A DNA stretch of 64,000 nt from CAYFPX01 sp964501915 (GCA_964501915.1 CAZCVP010000002.1:36642-100641); one strand, 5' to 3'; shown: positions 1-8,567, numbered from the stretch's first letter. Notes: a model not told the origin generated them from the sequence alone. Numbers and translations are program-made.

Positions 1-19
1 CTGGTGTAGACCACCCGAT

Positions 20-92
20 CACCCCCCACTGACCACGGGGGGTGGCCCGGCATGCAGAGGCAGGGTGGGACCCGTGGCGGAGTCCCACCCTG
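20..92. terminator. Two hairpins downstream of the first minus-strand gene
   Basis: Two inverted repeats lie in the non-coding left edge, 3' of the minus-strand gene that stops at 111. One has an 8-bp perfect stem (20-27 with 37-44, CACCCCCC/GGGGGGTG). The other has an 11-bp perfect stem (61-71 with 82-92, CAGGGTGGGAC/GTCCCACCCTG). The second sits where a transcription terminator for that gene is expected. Neither is followed by a clear T tract, so intrinsic termination is an inference from position and stem strength only. Confidence 0.5.
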
Positions 93-110
93 CTGGCCGG
101 ACGGACGCTC

Positions 111-1853
111 CTAGCGGTAGCGGAGATCGAAGACCACGGAGACCTCGTCTCTCCACACCGGGGGGCCGAGGGACTCGCGCAGGTGCTCCAAGACATCTCC
201 TCGCTCTTCCGGAGGCAGGAGCCCGGGCACCAGGAGCACGGTGTCGACCCCCAGGTTCAGGACGTCGTGCCGCGTCTGGCGGCTCAGAGGACCCCGCGAC
301 AGCTCGCTCTTGAACAGGTCCAGGCTGCGGCCGCGCCCCTGCGTGTGCTGGGACTCCATGTTGAACCGGATGTCGGCCGGCTGCTGGTGGGCGACCTGGA
401 GCAGGCGATCGACCTCCGATCGCTTCGGGAGGAGCAGCACCCCGCCCCCGCCCTGCCGAGCCAGCGCCTCGACGAGATCGGGTGACACGACGGCCTCGGT
501 GACCCGCAGGGGCAGCGGCGTCGGGCCAAGGAGCTGGAGCTCCAGGAAGAGCAACGCGATCAGCGCCAGGGCCACTCCCCGGAGGCGCCATCGCCACCGC
601 GACAGCGACAGGGAGACCCCGACTCCCATGGCCACCGCGCCGAGCGACGAGAAGAGGCCGAAGGCGGTGAAGTGTCGCAGCGGCCCCACGACCCCGAGCA
701 CCGGTTTCACGCGCACGATCAGCCCGGTAGACAGCCCCGGCAGGAAGAAGGGCAGTCCCTGGGCCAACCCGTCGCCCAGGGCGACGACCTGGAGGAGGGC
801 CGCCCCCCCCAAGCAGACCCAGGCCCTGCGGCGCATGGTCACCGGGGCGAAGAGCACGAGCACGAACGGGCTCCAGGGCAGGAAGCGCCGCGCTCCCGGT
901 CCATAGGACTGCACGACCAGGTCCTGCGCCGCTCGCCGGGTGGACGGGAGGTCCCCCACCACGGCGGGCAGCGTGTGCCACTGCTGCACGACGGGCCCCC
1001 GGTCCAGCGCGGCGGCTCCGCGCCACAGGTCCCCGACGCCCGCGTCGAGCTCCGCTCGGTCGACGAGCTCGAACACGGAGGACGCAGCCTGCGAAGCCTG
1101 GGCGATGCGCGCACCCGACGCCCCCTCGACCTGCACCAACAGGGCCAGGGTCGGTGCGACCAGGACGCCGGAGGCCAGGACCGCCAGCGCCAGGGGCCTC
1201 GCGAGTCGACCCCGCAGTCGGTAGAGCGCCACCCCGGTCGGAAGGAGCAGCGTCGCCGCCATCACCACGGTGAGGTTCGGGGAGCTCGCCGCGAGCAGTC
1301 CGACCGACCCAGCCAGCACGAGGGCCCGGCGAGGACCGGGTTCGCGCACCAGGCGCAGCCAGGCCCAGGCGACCAGGATGCCCCAGCCCAGGGTCGCCGA
1401 GTCCAGGCGACCATCGGCCACGTACCCCAGGTACGCCGGGTGGAAGGCGACGAAGGTGCCGGCCACCAGCGACGGCCAGGGCGTCGCCCCGGCCTCCCGC
1501 GCCAGGCCGACCGTCGCCAGCCCGGCCAGCGCGACCAGGGCCAGGGCGAGGCAATTGAAGGTGGCGACGTCGCCCAGGAACGACCCCAGCACCAGGGAGA
1601 GCAGCCGGTTCGTCAGGTCGACCGGGTAGACCCAGAGCTGGGAACCGATCTGGATGCCCTCGTGGCGGAAGAGGTCCTGGCCGGACCCCAGGGCCCGCTC
1701 CAGGAGCCACTGGGTCCAGAGGTGGCCGGGGGCCTCGCCCAGGGCGTGACCGAGGAGCCGCTGGCCGGGACGCCACTGGAGACCGGATCCAGCCACCAAC
1801 GGCACGGCGAGCACGAGCCAGGCAGGATCAGGGATCGGCTTCAGGCGGAACAT
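111..1853 (-). CDS. Polytopic membrane protein, GT-C/YfhO-like, function unknown
   Basis: About 580 residues. The start is the ATG at 1853, which has a GGAGGTG ribosome site six bases upstream; a longer reading from 1868 lacks one. The protein is a series of hydrophobic segments over roughly residues 8-440, followed by a soluble tail of about 140 residues with predicted alternating strands and helices. This layout is typical of bacterial multi-pass membrane proteins related to lipid-linked sugar glycosyltransferases (GT-C fold) or YfhO, but I see no DxD or other catalytic signature that decides it. The N-terminal half resembles the membrane half of the 1050-residue protein at 43931-47083 in the order of loops, for example a HLWTQW-like loop early on and a conserved HP/NP after the third hydrophobic block, so the two look like distant paralogues. 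It is divergently transcribed from the next gene. Confidence 0.72.
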   Translation of the reverse strand: MFRLKPIPDPAWLVLAVPLVAGSGLQWRPGQRLLGHALGEAPGHLWTQWLLERALGSGQDLFRHEGIQIGSQLWVYPVDLTNRLLSLVLGSFLGDVATFNCLALALVALAGLATVGLAREAGATPWPSLVAGTFVAFHPAYLGYVADGRLDSATLGWGILVAWAWLRLVREPGPRRALVLAGSVGLLAASSPNLTVVMAATLLLPTGVALYRLRGRLARPLALAVLASGVLVAPTLALLVQVEGASGARIAQASQAASSVFELVDRAELDAGVGDLWRGAAALDRGPVVQQWHTLPAVVGDLPSTRRAAQDLVVQSYGPGARRFLPWSPFVLVLFAPVTMRRRAWVCLGGAALLQVVALGDGLAQGLPFFLPGLSTGLIVRVKPVLGVVGPLRHFTAFGLFSSLGAVAMGVGVSLSLSRWRWRLRGVALALIALLFLELQLLGPTPLPLRVTEAVVSPDLVEALARQGGGGVLLLPKRSEVDRLLQVAHQQPADIRFNMESQHTQGRGRSLDLFKSELSRGPLSRQTRHDVLNLGVDTVLLVPGLLPPEERGDVLEHLRESLGPPVWRDEVSVVFDLRYR

Positions 1854-2042
1854 CCTGTTCACCTCCATCTTCCAGTACGGTCGGCATCCCGCTCAGGCCC
1901 ACAGCTCTCGAGCCTGTCTCGGGACAGGGCACTCCCCAACGCGTCTGGACGGGCGAACCCCGCCGACGGTAGGCTCTTGGAGGTGGTCGTCGCTCCCCCG
2001 GCGGCCCCCGCCCGGTCTCCAGGAAGGACAACCAGGCAAAGC

Positions 2043-3068
2043 TTGAGCTCCCCCGAACCACCTCCACCCCGGCGCGTCGCCCGGAAGACAGCCGTCCAGG
2101 CCCTCGTCTCCGGTCTCGTCCTGCTGCTCCTGCTCCGGGGCGTCGACCTCGACGTCCTGCTCGGGACCCTCGGTGGCCTGGCCTGGGCCTGGGTCGGGGC
2201 GGCCACCGCGCTGAAGATCACTGGCCTCACCGTGCGCGAGCTCCGCCTCTTCGTGGCGATCCGTCCCTGGCACGAGCCCCGGGTGTGGCACATCCTCGGC
2301 ATCGGCTTCGCCTCGGGCCTGGTCAACTCGGTCGTGCCGGCCCGGGGGGGAGACGTCCTGGCGATGGCCCTGCTGAAGCGCGAGTGTCGGGTCAGCCTGA
2401 CCGCCGCCGCGGCCGCCGTCGCCGTGACCTCCCTGCTCGAAGCGGTGGTCTTCGGGGTCCTGCTGCTGGGGCTCCTGCTCGGCTTCGCCTCCCAGTGGGG
2501 GGAGCTGTTCGGCATCGCCAGCGCCGCCGAGGCGACCAGTGTGCTCAGCGTGGCCACCGTCGTGACGATCTTCGGCACGTCGCTGGTGGCCATCGTGGCT
2601 CGTCGACTGCGCGCACCGCCCGCGCAGGCGCAGCGCCCGCGACTCTCCGATCACCTGAGGAACACGATGATCGAGGCGGGCCGAGGGCTGGGGGCTCGCA
2701 GCCTGATCGCCAACGCCCTGCTGGCGGTGCTCCAGGTCGCGGGAGTGGTGGGCACCCTCGTCTGTCTCTTCCCGGCGCTCGACCTGCACGTCGAGGGGCC
2801 GTTCCTCGCTGCAGCGCTGTTCGTCGCCGCCAGCTCCGTCGTGGCCGTGCTCCTGCCGGCCTCGATGGTCGCCGGGGGCGCCGCGGCTTCGATGCTGGTC
2901 CTGCTGCCCTTCGGCGCGACCGATGCCCAGGCCATCGCGTTCGCGGCGATGGTCTGGGCGGTGCACAGCGGTCCGACGCTGCTGCTCGGAGCCGTGCCCC
3001 TGTGGCGCCGCCTGGGGGGCCTGCAGGAGGTGACTCAGACGCTGGAGGACGACCCGGCGACCGCCTGA
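2043..3068 (+). CDS. Lysylphosphatidylglycerol-synthase-type (UPF0104/AglD-like) membrane protein
   Basis: About 341 residues with seven or eight hydrophobic helices. The family is the transmembrane domain found in MprF flippases and stand-alone UPF0104 proteins, thought to act in lipid or lipid-linked sugar translocation. Supporting features are the Arg-rich first cytoplasmic start, the loop with FASGLVNSVVPARGGD, which matches the conserved 'N..lPaR.Gd' signature of the family, and the C-terminal helices rich in Gly/Ala. There is no soluble catalytic domain. The start is uncertain: TTG at 2043 gives a conventional N-terminus just before the first helix, while GTG at 1983 would add 20 Pro-rich residues. 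Neither has a strong ribosome site. It ends 86 bases before motA and is probably not part of the flagellar operon functionally. Confidence 0.75.
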   Translation: MSSPEPPPPRRVARKTAVQALVSGLVLLLLLRGVDLDVLLGTLGGLAWAWVGAATALKITGLTVRELRLFVAIRPWHEPRVWHILGIGFASGLVNSVVPARGGDVLAMALLKRECRVSLTAAAAAVAVTSLLEAVVFGVLLLGLLLGFASQWGELFGIASAAEATSVLSVATVVTIFGTSLVAIVARRLRAPPAQAQRPRLSDHLRNTMIEAGRGLGARSLIANALLAVLQVAGVVGTLVCLFPALDLHVEGPFLAAALFVAASSVVAVLLPASMVAGGAAASMLVLLPFGATDAQAIAFAAMVWAVHSGPTLLLGAVPLWRRLGGLQEVTQTLEDDPATA

Positions 3069-3154
3069 GTCACCCCCACGACCAGCATCCATTCAAGCCG
3101 CGTACATCCTGATCCGATTCAGTTGAGTGTCCCCCCACCTGCCCCGGAGAGGAC

Positions 3155-3919
3155 ATGGATCTCGCGACTGTCGGAGGCCTCGTCGTCGGGTTTGGCCTGA
3201 TCATCGCCGCGATCCTGATGGGCGGCCCCCTGATCCTCTTCATCGACGCCCCTTCGATCGCCATCGTGATGGGCGGGACCATCGCCTGTGTCTTCATCGG
3301 ATTCCCGGGCGGTACCGTCAAGACGGCGATGGGCGCGGTGAAGAACGCCTTCACCACCAAGTCGATGGACGTCTCCGAGAGCATCAAGCTCCTCAGCGAG
3401 CTGTCGAACCGCGCTCGCCGCGAGGGCCTGCTGTCGCTCGAGTCGGCTGCGGAAGAGGCCGACGACGACTTCCTCAAGCGCGGCCTGCGCATGGTGGTCG
3501 ATGGCCACGAAGCCGACGCCGTCGAAGACGTGCTCTTCAGCGAGCTCGACAAGATGGAGGAGCGACACAAGTCCTCCATCGGTGTGTGGGAGGGCGTCGG
3601 CGCCTATTCCCCCGCCATGGGCATGATCGGGACCCTGGTCGGCCTGGTCCAGATGCTCCAGAACATGTCGGATCCGACCGCGATCGGGCCGGCGATGGCC
3701 GTGGCCTTGCTCACGACCTTCTACGGCTCGGTGATCGCCAACATCATCGGCATCCCCCTGGCCAACAAGCTCAAGCTTCGCTCCAAGGAGGAGCTGGCGG
3801 CGAAGAGCCTGGTCGCCCAGGGCCTGCTCTCCATCCTGGCCGGTGAGAACCCCCGGTTCATGGTGGAGCGCCTCAACGCCTCGCTGGCTCCCGCCCAGCG
3901 TCTCGAAGACGCGGCCTGA
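3155..3919 (+). CDS. motA: Flagellar stator protein MotA (PomA-like)
   Basis: A 254-residue inner-membrane stator subunit that forms the ion-conducting complex with MotB and generates torque against FliG. Four hydrophobic segments are visible: two near the N-terminus (residues 5-50) and two in the C-terminal half, separated by a charged cytoplasmic loop. The family signature is in the third/fourth segments: YSPAMGMIGTLVGLVQML followed by DPTAIGPAMAVALLTTFYGS. Length and loop size match the shorter, PomA-type (often sodium-driven) branch rather than E. coli MotA; ion choice is an inference. The ATG at 3155 has GGAGAGG just upstream. It is the first gene of a ten-gene flagellar operon, five bases before motB. 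Confidence 0.95.
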   Translation: MDLATVGGLVVGFGLIIAAILMGGPLILFIDAPSIAIVMGGTIACVFIGFPGGTVKTAMGAVKNAFTTKSMDVSESIKLLSELSNRARREGLLSLESAAEEADDDFLKRGLRMVVDGHEADAVEDVLFSELDKMEERHKSSIGVWEGVGAYSPAMGMIGTLVGLVQMLQNMSDPTAIGPAMAVALLTTFYGSVIANIIGIPLANKLKLRSKEELAAKSLVAQGLLSILAGENPRFMVERLNASLAPAQRLEDAA

Positions 3920-3924
3920 CACCC

Positions 3925-4668
3925 ATGGCACGGTCCAAGAAGCCCGAAGAGCCGCCCACCGGACTCCCGGCATGGATGGCGACCTTCTCGGACATGGTCA
4001 CCCTGCTGATGACCTTCTTCGTGATGCTGATGGCGATGGCCAACTTCGAGGACACCCAGCGCGTCGAGGCGGTCTTTCACTCGATCCGCAGCGCACTGGG
4101 CGTGGGTGCGACCCAGCTCAACCGGGTCGGCAGCCACAACGAACCCCAGAGCATGACGCCCGACGAGCCGCGCCAGGAGAGCATCCAGCCGATCCTGGCC
4201 CGCCTGCGCCAGGCGCTGTCCAAGCACCTGAGCGACGACCTGATCCGGATGACCAGCAACGAGCAGGAGATCCGGGTCCGCCTGGACGATCGGGTGCTCT
4301 TCCGACCCGGCTCCGCGACCCTGCATCCGGCCGCCTACGCCCTGCTCCAGGACGTGGCCACCGTGCTGGCGGAAGAGGCCGTCGAGATCCGGGTAGAAGG
4401 CCACAGCGATGCGTCCGGGACACCGACCTCGAACTGGGAGCTCTCCGGCGATCGGGCCACCGCCGTGGTGATCGCGCTGAACGAGAAGGGCCCCATTCCC
4501 GGCGAACGCCTCGAGGCCGACGCCTTCGGCCAGTACCGCCCAGCCGCCTCCTTCGGGGAGGTCGAGAGCTGGAACCGCCGCGTGGAGCTGGTGCTCCGCT
4601 CGGACAACGTCGGCGCCTCAGGTGCCGTGGAGCTGCTGTCCCGCCCAGGAGGAGCTGATGGCTACTGA
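3925..4668 (+). CDS. motB: Flagellar stator protein MotB (OmpA-like peptidoglycan anchor)
   Basis: A 247-residue partner of MotA. A short charged N-terminus is followed by one transmembrane segment (about residues 17-40) containing TFSDMVTLLMTFFVM. The Asp in this helix is the ion-carrying residue of the stator. The C-terminal half is an OmpA-like peptidoglycan-binding domain with VEIRVEGHSDASG and the downstream NWELSGDRA motif, which anchors the stator to the cell wall. It starts five bases after motA, and its last codons overlap the fliL start by 11 bases, so the three are translationally coupled. Confidence 0.95.
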   Translation: MARSKKPEEPPTGLPAWMATFSDMVTLLMTFFVMLMAMANFEDTQRVEAVFHSIRSALGVGATQLNRVGSHNEPQSMTPDEPRQESIQPILARLRQALSKHLSDDLIRMTSNEQEIRVRLDDRVLFRPGSATLHPAAYALLQDVATVLAEEAVEIRVEGHSDASGTPTSNWELSGDRATAVVIALNEKGPIPGERLEADAFGQYRPAASFGEVESWNRRVELVLRSDNVGASGAVELLSRPGGADGY

Positions 4669-5258
4669 AGAGATCGATGAAGTCGAGGTGGAGTGGGGCC
4701 AGAAGAAGTCCAAGCTCCCGATCATCCTCGGTGCCCTGACCGTCTTCGTGCTCGGTGGCGGGGGCGGCGGCGCCCGCGCGGCCGACGGGGGGGGGGGGGC
4801 GGGGGCCCCCCGGCCCCGCGGGGGCCCCCCCCCCGGCCCCGCCCGCGTTCGGGCGCGGGGGGGGGGCCGGCGCCGCGGGCGGGCCCGGGGGGGGGGGGGG
4901 CGAGCGCGCCGACGGCCCGGAGGATGCCGAGGCCGAGGCCGAGGACGAGGTGGCCGAGGATCGCATCGTGCACTCCCTCGGGCTGTTCACGGTGAACCTC
5001 CGAGGCACGGGTGGGGGTCGGGTGCTCCGCATGGAGGTCCAGGTGGAGACCGCGGCTGCGAACGTGGCGGCGGTCGAGACCCAGCACGCCCAGCTCCGCG
5101 ACGCCGTGATCACCCTGGTGAGCGACTACGCCTACGCAGACGTCGAGGGGCTCGACGGCAAGACCCGCCTGCGGGACGAGCTGCTCTCCCGCATGAACGC
5201 CATGCTCGGCAAGAGCCGGCTCGAGCGCGTGTACTTCACCGAGTTCGTCGTGCAATGA
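4658..5258 (+). CDS. fliL: Flagellar basal-body protein FliL, reading frame broken at a poly-G/C stretch
   Basis: FliL is a single-pass membrane protein that surrounds the stator and aids motor function. The N-terminus starts at the ATG at 4658, behind AGGAGG, and reads MATEEIDEVEVEW, a lysine patch and one transmembrane helix. The C-terminal domain (from about 4905 to the TGA at 5256) has the family pattern, including VHSLGLFTVNLRG, the central LRMEVQVE strand and the terminal RVYFTEFVVQ, but lies in a different frame. The switch occurs inside 4760-4905, a run of G and C homopolymers that encodes nothing like the usual acidic/proline linker. I judge the gene to be intact in the organism and the frameshift to be a consensus error. 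A genuinely frameshifted gene cannot be excluded. Gene order motB-fliL-fliM supports the assignment. Confidence 0.82.
4760..4905. other. Low-complexity G/C homopolymer block, probable sequence artefact
   Basis: This stretch is made almost entirely of alternating runs of G and C, including G runs of a dozen or more. It is unlike the mixed GC-rich coding sequence on both sides and coincides exactly with the frame change in fliL. The most economical reading is poor base calling at a GC extreme. A real low-complexity linker is the alternative. Confidence 0.7.
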
Positions 5259-5296
5259 GACTGTAGACGGGTTGGTCTGCGTCCGATTGAGCCACC

Positions 5297-6223
5297 ATGG
5301 ACCCCTACGGCGGCCACAGCCGGAGCAGCGGGGGAGGTTCCCCCACCCTGCTCGCTCACCCCGATCGCGAGGCCGCGTCGGCCCTGCCCGCCATCGAGGA
5401 CCTCTTCCGGGCGGTCAGCCGTCGCGTGAGGACCCGCCTGGTGAACCGCGCCGGGACCGACATCCCGGTCCGCCTCGGCATCGCCCAGATCACGACCATC
5501 GGCCAGATCCTCGACGATCCGGAGACCCGGGACGGCGGGGTGTTCTGCATGCTGCGCTTCGAGCCGCTGGGCATGCCAGGGCTGGCCGTGGTCCAGGGTC
5601 GCCTGCTGAGCCGGCTGGTCGGCGTCCTGCTCGGGGAGGACCCCGACGAGGAGCCACCGCCCTACCGGGCCCGCCAGGTCACCGAGGTCGAGGTCCGCTT
5701 CGCCCGGCGCGTGGCGGAGGACGTCATGGCCGGACTCGAGGAGTGCTGGCCGGAGAACAAGCTCACGCGGGTCGCCCTCAACGGACTGGGGCCCAACCCC
5801 CGACTCGCCGAAGGCCTCGCCCAGAACACGCCCGTGGTGGCGGCCAGCCTGGACTTCGGTCGCCCGGACGATCCCTACGGCCTGATGGTCGTCGCCATTC
5901 CCGCCCAGGCGACCCGGGACCTGAGGGTCGACCGCGTGGAGGCGGTCAGCCGGACCGGAGGCCAGGAGCGCAAGCACGACATGACGCGCGTGCTGCCCCT
6001 CGAGATGGAGGTGGTGGCGGAGCTGGCTCGCGTACACCTCCCGCTGGGGACGCTGAGGCAGCTCGAGGTGGGCGAGGTGATCCAGCTCGGACGCCGCGAA
6101 GACGTGACCCTGCGGGTCAACGATCGCCCGATCATCTCGGGTCAGCCCGGCGTTCAGGGCGGCTACCACTCGGTTCGCGTGACGCGACGCATCGAGGAGC
6201 CCTCCGGAGACACAAAGAGCTAA
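5297..6223 (+). CDS. fliM: Flagellar motor switch protein FliM
   Basis: A 308-residue C-ring protein that links FliG and FliN and normally receives CheY-P. The middle domain is recognisable from about residue 30 (LFRAVSRRVRTRL onwards, then VFCMLRFEPLGMPGLAVVQG and the LVGVLLGE helix). The C-terminal surface-presentation (SpoA) domain spans about residues 215-300 with LPLEMEVVAELARVHLPLGTL, LEVGEVIQLGR and VNDRPI. It is oddly short at the front: residues 1-25 are Gly/Ser/His-rich and there is no EIDALL-type CheY-binding peptide. No convincing ribosome site precedes the ATG. It lies between fliL and fliN in the operon. Confidence 0.92.
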   Translation: MDPYGGHSRSSGGGSPTLLAHPDREAASALPAIEDLFRAVSRRVRTRLVNRAGTDIPVRLGIAQITTIGQILDDPETRDGGVFCMLRFEPLGMPGLAVVQGRLLSRLVGVLLGEDPDEEPPPYRARQVTEVEVRFARRVAEDVMAGLEECWPENKLTRVALNGLGPNPRLAEGLAQNTPVVAASLDFGRPDDPYGLMVVAIPAQATRDLRVDRVEAVSRTGGQERKHDMTRVLPLEMEVVAELARVHLPLGTLRQLEVGEVIQLGRREDVTLRVNDRPIISGQPGVQGGYHSVRVTRRIEEPSGDTKS

Positions 6224-6284
6224 ACCTCCGGACGTGTCGTCCGAATTGGGGAACGCCAGAAACCCCCTCTCCTCGGAGCACATC

Positions 6285-6572
6285 ATGGCCAACGGCGCGG
6301 ACGTCACCTTCCTTCACGACATCCCCGTGGAGCTCGTCGTCGAGCTCGGTCGCTCGCAGATGACCGTGAAGGACCTCGCCGAGCTCGGCAAGGACGAGGT
6401 CATCGAGCTCGACCGCCCCGCGGATCGGCCGCTCGACGTGGTGGTGGGTGGACGTGTCTTCGCGCGAGGCGAGGTCGTGATGGTCGGCGAGCGTCTCGCG
6501 CTGCGCATCACCGAGCTCGTGGGTCGCGACGAGGAGTCCATCGACGCAGGGGACCTGGCGGAGACCGCGTGA
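6285..6572 (+). CDS. fliN: Flagellar motor switch protein FliN
   Basis: A 95-residue protein consisting almost only of the SpoA domain that forms the bottom of the C-ring together with FliM. Key pieces are FLHDIPVELVVELGRSQMTVKDL, here spanning residues 8-30, then DEVIELDRPADRPLDVVVGGRVFARGEVV with the conserved Gly and valine strands, and LALRITEL. The ATG at 6285 is chosen because GGAG lies eight bases upstream; a GTG at 6234 in frame would add 17 unlikely residues. The stop overlaps the start of fliO. Confidence 0.93.
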   Translation: MANGADVTFLHDIPVELVVELGRSQMTVKDLAELGKDEVIELDRPADRPLDVVVGGRVFARGEVVMVGERLALRITELVGRDEESIDAGDLAETA

Positions 6573-7537
6573 TGCTCTCCGGCTGGATGCTCGGGGCGGC
6601 GATCGCCGCCCAGGGCGGTGCCGGCCCCGCTGACCACGCCACCTGGGCGCCGCCGGTCCAGGAGCCGACGATGACTCAGCCCCCGGTGGTGCAGCCTCCG
6701 CGGGTCCGGACCGTGCTCAGCCCCCTGACGCCGACCGCGCCCCAGGTCGCCGCGACCCCGCTGACGGTGGCCGAGCCCGAGCCCGCGGCCACTCCCGCCC
6801 TCGATGAGCCTGCCCTCGTCCCGCGACGCCTCCAGGAGGCGATGGCGTCCACGTCGAGGACGCGCACCACCCAGGCCGCCACCGACGGCCGCCTCCAGGA
6901 CTTCTTCGGCGAGCCAGAGCAGGCCCCCGCCAGCTCGGCGCTCGTCGCGGCCGGCTCCTCGCCGATCATCGCCTGGTGGATGGTGCCGCTGCTGGCCGCC
7001 CTCGCGGGTCTCAACCTCTGGCTCCGACGCCGTAGACCCGGCCGCCCCCGCCGCGACGACGCGGCGCTGAAGATCGTCGCCCGGCAAGGCCTCGGTGGCA
7101 CGTCCCAGCTCGTCGTGGTCGAGGTGCTGGACGGCGACGGCGCCCCCCACCGCCTGCTGGTGGGGACCGGTCCCGAAGGCCCCCGCCTGGTGAGCGAGCT
7201 GACCCCGGCCGGCGCCTTCGCCGACGCGCTGGACGACGCGGTGACCGCGACGCCCGAGCTCGACGCCGCGCCCCCGACACCGCCTGCCCCCACCCCGGGA
7301 CCCGCCGTGGTCGCCGAGGCCCGGCCGGTGCTCGCCTCCCCGGCCTCGGGGGACACCGTGACCTACGCGGCCCGCCGCTACCGCCAGGTCGGGCGGGTGG
7401 GCGCTCCGTCCCCACGTCCGGCCGCGCCCGCTGCCCGCACGCCGGCCGGCCCCTCGCTGGCGGACCGGAGGCGACAAGCCCGGGACCTCGTGAACGAAGT
7501 CCTGGCGGCCAGGGAGGACGGCGGGTGGGACGCCTGA
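6572..7537 (+). CDS. fliO: Flagellar export-gate assembly protein FliO
   Basis: About 321 residues; FliO assists assembly of the FliP ring in the export gate. A signal-like N-terminus is followed by a long Pro/Ala/Thr-rich extracytoplasmic stretch (residues ~20-125), one transmembrane helix (about 130-152, WWMVPLLAALAGLNLWL) and the cytoplasmic FliO core LKIVARQGLGGTSQLVVVEV with a following LLVGTG. A Pro-rich C-terminal tail ends in an amphipathic helix. It is much longer than E. coli FliO, but the arrangement of core and neighbours (fliN before, fliP after) is decisive. The start overlaps the fliN stop; a GTG one codon earlier is equally possible. The end overlaps fliP by 13 bases. Confidence 0.85.
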   Translation: MLSGWMLGAAIAAQGGAGPADHATWAPPVQEPTMTQPPVVQPPRVRTVLSPLTPTAPQVAATPLTVAEPEPAATPALDEPALVPRRLQEAMASTSRTRTTQAATDGRLQDFFGEPEQAPASSALVAAGSSPIIAWWMVPLLAALAGLNLWLRRRRPGRPRRDDAALKIVARQGLGGTSQLVVVEVLDGDGAPHRLLVGTGPEGPRLVSELTPAGAFADALDDAVTATPELDAAPPTPPAPTPGPAVVAEARPVLASPASGDTVTYAARRYRQVGRVGAPSPRPAAPAARTPAGPSLADRRRQARDLVNEVLAAREDGGWDA

Positions 7538-8304
7538 GCCAGCGAGTCCTGCGAACCGCCGGAGGGCTGGCGGTCCTGGCCCTGGTGATGGGCGTCAGCG
7601 CTACGGCCCTCGCCCAGGACGCGGTCCCTGCGCTGGACCAGGGCGTCGCCAGCGCGGCGACGCTGCTGGAGGGCAGCGAGGTCTCGGTCGCCGTGCGCCT
7701 GGTCGTGCTGCTGACCGCGCTGACCTTCATCCCGGCGATGGTGCTGGTGATGACCCCCTTCACCCGCTTCGTCATCGTCTTCAGCCTGCTTCGCCAGGCC
7801 CTCGGCCTGCAGCAGTCCCCGCCCAACCAGGTCCTCATCGGGCTGTCGCTGTTCCTGGCGATGCTGGTGATGCAGCCCGCGCTGGACCAGGTCAACGACC
7901 AGGCCATCCAGCCGTACCTGGCCGGGGAGATCGAGACCACGGTGGCGCTGGAGCGCGGCGTCGTGCCCGTGCGCGGCTTCATGCTGGCCAACGTGCACAG
8001 CGACGACATGCGCACGGTGGCCAAGATCGCCCGGCTGGAGCGACCCGAGAGCCTCTCCGACATCCCGCTGTCGGCCGTGGTGAGCGCCTACATGCTCACG
8101 GAGCTGAAGTCGGCCTTCGTCATCGCGATCAAGGTCTACATCCCCTTCCTCGTCATCGACCTCGTGGTGGCCTCGGTGCTGCTGGCGATGGGCATGATGA
8201 TGTTGCCCCCAGTCATCATCTCCCTGCCCTTCAAGCTGCTCCTCTTCGTGCTGATGGACGGCTGGGGCCTGTTGATGACCAGCATGGTGGAGTCCTTCCG
8301 ATGA
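7525..8304 (+). CDS. fliP: Flagellar type III export-gate protein FliP
   Basis: A 259-residue inner-membrane protein that forms the core pore of the flagellar export gate with FliQ and FliR. There is a cleavable signal sequence (residues 1-31, ending ALA-Q), then the family signatures VLLTALTFIPAMVLVMTPFTR and IVFSLLRQALGLQQSPPNQ, and the C-terminal FVIAIKVYIPFLVIDLVVASVLLAMGM with MMLPPVIISLPFK. Length is normal. The start is a GTG at 7525 inside the end of fliO, and the stop overlaps fliQ (ATGA), so translation is coupled. Confidence 0.96.
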   Translation: MGRLSQRVLRTAGGLAVLALVMGVSATALAQDAVPALDQGVASAATLLEGSEVSVAVRLVVLLTALTFIPAMVLVMTPFTRFVIVFSLLRQALGLQQSPPNQVLIGLSLFLAMLVMQPALDQVNDQAIQPYLAGEIETTVALERGVVPVRGFMLANVHSDDMRTVAKIARLERPESLSDIPLSAVVSAYMLTELKSAFVIAIKVYIPFLVIDLVVASVLLAMGMMMLPPVIISLPFKLLLFVLMDGWGLLMTSMVESFR

Positions 8305-8567
8305 CGATGGAGATGGCCCTCCACCTCGGCCAGCAGGGGCTGTTCACGGCGATGCTGATCGCGGGCCCGCTGCTGATCGGTGCCCTGGCGATCGGGACGA
8401 TGGTCTCCCTGCTCCAGGCGGTCACCCAGGTCCAGGAGATCACCCTGGTCTTCGTGCCCAAGATCGCCATCGTGTTCCTGATCCTGGCACTGGGCGGGGG
8501 CTGGATGATGCAGCAGGCCGTGGGCTTCGGCACCCAGATGTTCGAGTCCATCGCCGAGACCGAGTAG
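8301..8567 (+). CDS. fliQ: Flagellar type III export-gate protein FliQ
   Basis: An 88-residue protein with two transmembrane helices that wraps the FliP/FliR core. The pattern GLFTAMLIAGPLLIGALAIGTMVSLLQAVTQVQE followed by TLVFVPKI is the diagnostic hairpin of the family (split here across residues 10-55). The length is the family norm. Its ATG overlaps the fliP stop and it ends five bases before fliR. Confidence 0.95.
   Translation: MTMEMALHLGQQGLFTAMLIAGPLLIGALAIGTMVSLLQAVTQVQEITLVFVPKIAIVFLILALGGGWMMQQAVGFGTQMFESIAETE

Noticed and set aside
4658..5258. Programmed frameshifting or two overlapping genes in fliL
   Set aside because: The switch falls in a G/C homopolymer block with no slippery-site logic, and FliL is a single conserved protein. 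A consensus error fits better.
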